From: Spongospora subterranea
Lineage: Eukaryota; Endomyxa; Phytomyxea; Plasmodiophorida; Plasmodiophoridae
Length of the DNA stretch: 45,660 bases
Direction: 5' to 3'
Assembly: GCA_900404475.1 (NCBI GenBank)
Contig: OUQQ01000094.1
Span: forward strand, 1 to 45,660
Shown: one piece after another, positions 45,076-45,660 of the stretch
Layout of the letters: every line of letters starts with the position of its first letter
How positions within the stretch are numbered: position 1 is the first letter of the stretch
The notes under the pieces: model-generated
The model's database searches: none
What the model was told of the DNA's origin: nothing
Seen by the model: only the letters and a program-made list of their open reading frames with translations
Translations under genes and position numbers: made by a program

Positions 45076-45483
45076 TCGATGCTGATGGTTGCATTTGTCT
45101 CTCGAACGATTCAAATTACAATATATATGAGATGTTGTTGTGCTTTTGCGTCGTAACGAGACCTTTCGATCTTCACTGTTAATTAACCTAGAGCCCATTG
45201 GTGATATGGCTTGTTAATCCTCGAAGATATGAGTGTAAAATGGCCTGCTAATTTTGTACACACTTCGAAAAAGTGGCCTGTAATTCACTTTGAAAAGGGC
45301 CTGTTATTTATTACCTATGTCCAGTTGATTCCGTGCGCCCAGATATAGTGACTAGACGAGCGTAATTCGCAATTGTGACATATCAGACGTAGCTGATGGT
45401 GAAGAAACAAACGTTGATTGATTGCAAGACAAGAAGTAAGTGTTTATTGACCGTTCGTCATAACTTAGTCGATCTTGGCAAGG
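45076..45483. other. Intergenic
   Basis: AT-rich, with an imperfect short repeat of TGGCCTG(C)TAAT around 45240-45310. It presumably contains the promoter of the gene starting at 45484. Confidence 0.5.
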
Positions 45484-45630
45484 ATGGCCGAATCGTTCTC
45501 CCTTGAAGATGCCGCGTCGCTACCACCTATTGAAGATGATGTCGTTCGCCCAACACTCCCCTTCGATATCGACGTCGATAGGTTGATTACCTGTATCTGC
45601 AACGATTGCATCTCGATGCTTTATGAACAG
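45484..45630 (+). CDS. First exon of a gene cut off by the window (unknown)
   Basis: ATG 45484 opens a 49-codon exon (MAESFSLEDAASLPPIEDD ... CICNDCISMLYEQ) that ends at a CAG|GTTCGT donor in phase 0; reading on would stop after three codons. Acidic N-terminus followed by a Cys-containing helix. Too short to assign. Confidence 0.5.
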
Positions 45631-45660
45631 GTTCGTACCTAGGGGCTTCGTTAAGATGTC

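Overview
The window is nuclear DNA from a flagellated, intron-rich single-celled eukaryote. The evidence is more than 70 GT-AG introns whose phases I could match across exons, a U6 spliceosomal RNA, no operons or Shine-Dalgarno context, standard stop codons, and genes for motile cilia (an SPEF2/CPC1 orthologue) and striated flagellar roots (SF-assemblin). SF-assemblin together with PH-MORN and FHA architectures points to a protist (alveolate, stramenopile, green-algal or zoosporic-fungus-like). The sequence alone does not fix the lineage. All gene models below were rebuilt by eye; each multi-exon model keeps frame through every junction unless stated.

Layout: 1-2.3 kb is a mobile-DNA patch: a broken Myb/SANT-like ORF, an antisense LINE reverse-transcriptase fragment, a near-perfect 80-bp inverted repeat and a 156-bp MITE. 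4.1-15.5 kb holds two large plus-strand genes: an unrecognised 851-aa protein with a PPC-like beta-sandwich and basic helices, and the 16-exon SPEF2 orthologue. U6 follows at 16.0-16.1 kb (minus). Then comes a gene-poor stretch, SF-assemblin (minus, 18.9-20.1 kb), a small Cys-rich plus-strand gene, and a multi-pass membrane protein (minus).

From 22.3 kb the genes are dense and the introns tiny (about 32-150 nt, mostly 40-60): TMEM135-like (+), M14 carboxypeptidase (+), SEN1/senataxin helicase (-), a small unknown gene (-), a PH-PH-FHA protein (+), a possible M16 peptidase fragment, a YIPF1/2-like Golgi protein (+), a secreted Kunitz inhibitor (-), a C1orf43/NICE-3-like protein (+) and a PH-MORN protein (-). 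The right end holds a decayed copia-type element that contains an inverted duplication of an unknown coding segment, then the first exon of a further plus-strand gene cut off by the window.

Functionally, the left half is biased to the flagellar apparatus (SPEF2, SF-assemblin, possibly the PPC-like gene), and the right half to membranes, trafficking and RNA/DNA metabolism. I found no operon-like system, CRISPR array, rRNA or convincing tRNA.
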